Source: Microbacterium terrae
Lineage (GTDB): Bacteria > Actinomycetota > Actinomycetes > Actinomycetales > Microbacteriaceae
Direction of reading: 5' to 3'
Length of the DNA stretch: 64,000 nt
Assembly: GCF_017831975.1 (NCBI RefSeq)
Contig: NZ_JAFDSS010000001.1
Span: 558,001-622,000, forward strand
A program made the position numbers and the translations under genes. Below, piece by piece: positions 63,151-64,000 of this stretch (within the stretch, counting starts at the first letter, position 1; each line of letters begins with the position of its first letter). The notes under the pieces were generated by a model. The model searched no databases. It was not told the origin of the DNA and saw nothing but the letters and a program-made list of their open reading frames with translations.

Positions 63151-63882
63151 GTGACCATGGACGCACTGCCAGACCTCGCCGCCTACGACGCCGTCCTGTT
63201 CGACCTGGACGGTGTGCTGACGCCCACCGCCGACGTGCACATGCACGCGTGGCAGTCGATGTTCGACGAACTCTTCGCCGAGTGGGAGATCACTCCGGCG
63301 TACACCGAGCGCGACTATTTCGAGCATCTCGACGGCAAGAAGCGGTACGACGGCGTGGCGAGCCTGCTGCGCTCCCGCGACGTCGAGGTGCCGTGGGGGG
63401 AGCCGTCGGATCCCGTCACCGCCGATACGGTGTGCGGCATCGGCAACCGCAAGAACGCGTACTTCGAGAAGTCGCTCCGTGAGGACGGCATCGCCGCGTA
63501 TCCGGGATCGCTCGCGCTCCTCGACGTCCTCGCGGCGAAGGGCACCCCCGTCGCCGTGGTGTCGAGTTCCAAGAACGCGGAGGAGGTGCTCGGCGTCGCC
63601 GGCATCCGCGACCGCTTCCCGGTGGTGATGGACGGTGTGATCGCCGAGCGCGACCACCTCGCCTCGAAACCCGCACCCGATGTGTTCGTCGAGGCGGCGC
63701 GGATGCTGGGCGTCGACCCTGCACGCTGCGCGGCGGTCGAAGACGCGCTGAGTGGCGTGCAGTCGGCGGCGGCGGGCGGGTTCGCCCTCGTCGTCGGAGT
63801 GGACCGGGGGGCAGGGCGCGACGTGCTCACCGCCGCCGGTGCTCATGTGGTGGTGGAAGACCTGGAGGAGTTCGTCCGATGA
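63151..63882 (+). CDS. beta-phosphoglucomutase family HAD hydrolase
   Basis: A 243-residue HAD protein. DAVLFDLDGVLTPTADVHMHAWQSMF holds the nucleophile Asp and second Asp, DYFEHLDGKKRYDGVASLLRSR and VSSSKNAEEVL and ASKPAPDVFVEAARMLGVDPARCAAVEDALSGVQSAAAGG carry motifs II-IV. It is likely beta-phosphoglucomutase, making glucose 6-phosphate from the GH65 enzyme's product. GTG 63151 or ATG 63157 starts it. It overlaps the next gene by four bases. Confidence 0.9.
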   Translation: MTMDALPDLAAYDAVLFDLDGVLTPTADVHMHAWQSMFDELFAEWEITPAYTERDYFEHLDGKKRYDGVASLLRSRDVEVPWGEPSDPVTADTVCGIGNRKNAYFEKSLREDGIAAYPGSLALLDVLAAKGTPVAVVSSSKNAEEVLGVAGIRDRFPVVMDGVIAERDHLASKPAPDVFVEAARMLGVDPARCAAVEDALSGVQSAAAGGFALVVGVDRGAGRDVLTAAGAHVVVEDLEEFVR

Positions 63883-64000
63883 CCGATGCCGCAATGGACC
63901 GCGACCGCTTTCCGATCGATCCCTGGCGACTGGTCGAGACCTCGTTCGACATCGCCGACACCGGCGTCACCGAGACTCTGTTCGCCATCGGCAACGGCTA
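63879..64000 (+). CDS. GH65-family disaccharide phosphorylase, N-terminal start (partial)
   Basis: Only about 40 residues are in the window. RFPIDPWRLVETSFDIADTGVTETLFAIGNG matches the opening of family 65 glycoside phosphorylases (maltose, trehalose or kojibiose phosphorylase). Coupled by ATGA to the phosphoglucomutase gene, so the pair breaks down a glucose disaccharide with phosphate to beta-glucose 1-phosphate. The gene runs off the window. Confidence 0.85.
   Translation, partial: MTDAAMDRDRFPIDPWRLVETSFDIADTGVTETLFAIGNG

Overview
The window is very GC-rich, densely packed DNA from an actinobacterium, most likely Microbacteriaceae and probably Microbacterium or a close relative. The evidence is: GC-ending codons throughout, many GTG starts, short or absent leaders, an IdeR-type iron box, a DUF222/HNH gene, a PadR/ABC1-kinase pair, and actinobacterial families such as HelR, FBP and TgpA/DUF58/MoxR. 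Asp-Ala is repeatedly written GAT-GCC and Ala-Ser GCA-TCC, so GGATGC/GCATCC stands out by eye. Genus placement is inference.

Layout. 1-4.9 kb: end of moaA, fdhD, a Cys-rich HTH regulator, a small membrane protein, an AAA ATPase, trhO and a DUF3054 protein. 4.9-9.4 kb (minus): a Y-family polymerase and a four-gene osmoprotectant ABC operon. 9.5-14.4 kb: a disulfide oxidoreductase, deoC, msrA, a GyrI-like protein and a secreted transglycosylase-like protein, separated by strong hairpins. 14.4-20.2 kb (minus): a TetR/MFS efflux pair with an operator, a SulP transporter, and an ECF42-type sigma factor with its DGPF/YciI partner. 20.4-27.5 kb: PadR, ABC1 kinase, an FBP zinc-finger protein, small enzymes and a DUF222/HNH protein with a LexA-like box. 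27.6-36.5 kb: a PH-domain protein, HelR and a divergent deazaflavin-type oxidoreductase sharing a rifamycin-associated-element-like palindrome, SDR, YcaQ-like, FAD and LLM oxidoreductases, and a BFN protein.

36.5-41.7 kb: a GNAT gene, then an IdeR-box-controlled ferri-siderophore uptake operon (binding protein, two permeases, ATPase, siderophore-interacting reductase). 41.8-48.6 kb: M18 aminopeptidase, small enzymes, and a flavin reductase - core methionine synthase (MesD) - DUF1852 (MesX) operon divergent from a LysR regulator. 48.7-53.9 kb: a patchy accessory segment with a decayed XRE/nucleotidyltransferase module, an RHH/BrnT-like toxin-antitoxin pair, an unknown coupled two-gene cassette, tiny genes, NUDIX and repeat relics. 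It lies against the 3' end of a tRNA-Ser(GGA). 54.1-64 kb returns to core genes: tgpA-DUF58-moxR, SRP RNA, NUDIX, pta-ackA, and a beta-phosphoglucomutase with the start of a GH65 phosphorylase.

The strongest leads are the palindrome shared by helR and the oxidoreductase, and the oxygen-dependent, folate-independent MesD/MesX methionine synthase set, whose methyl donor is not known.
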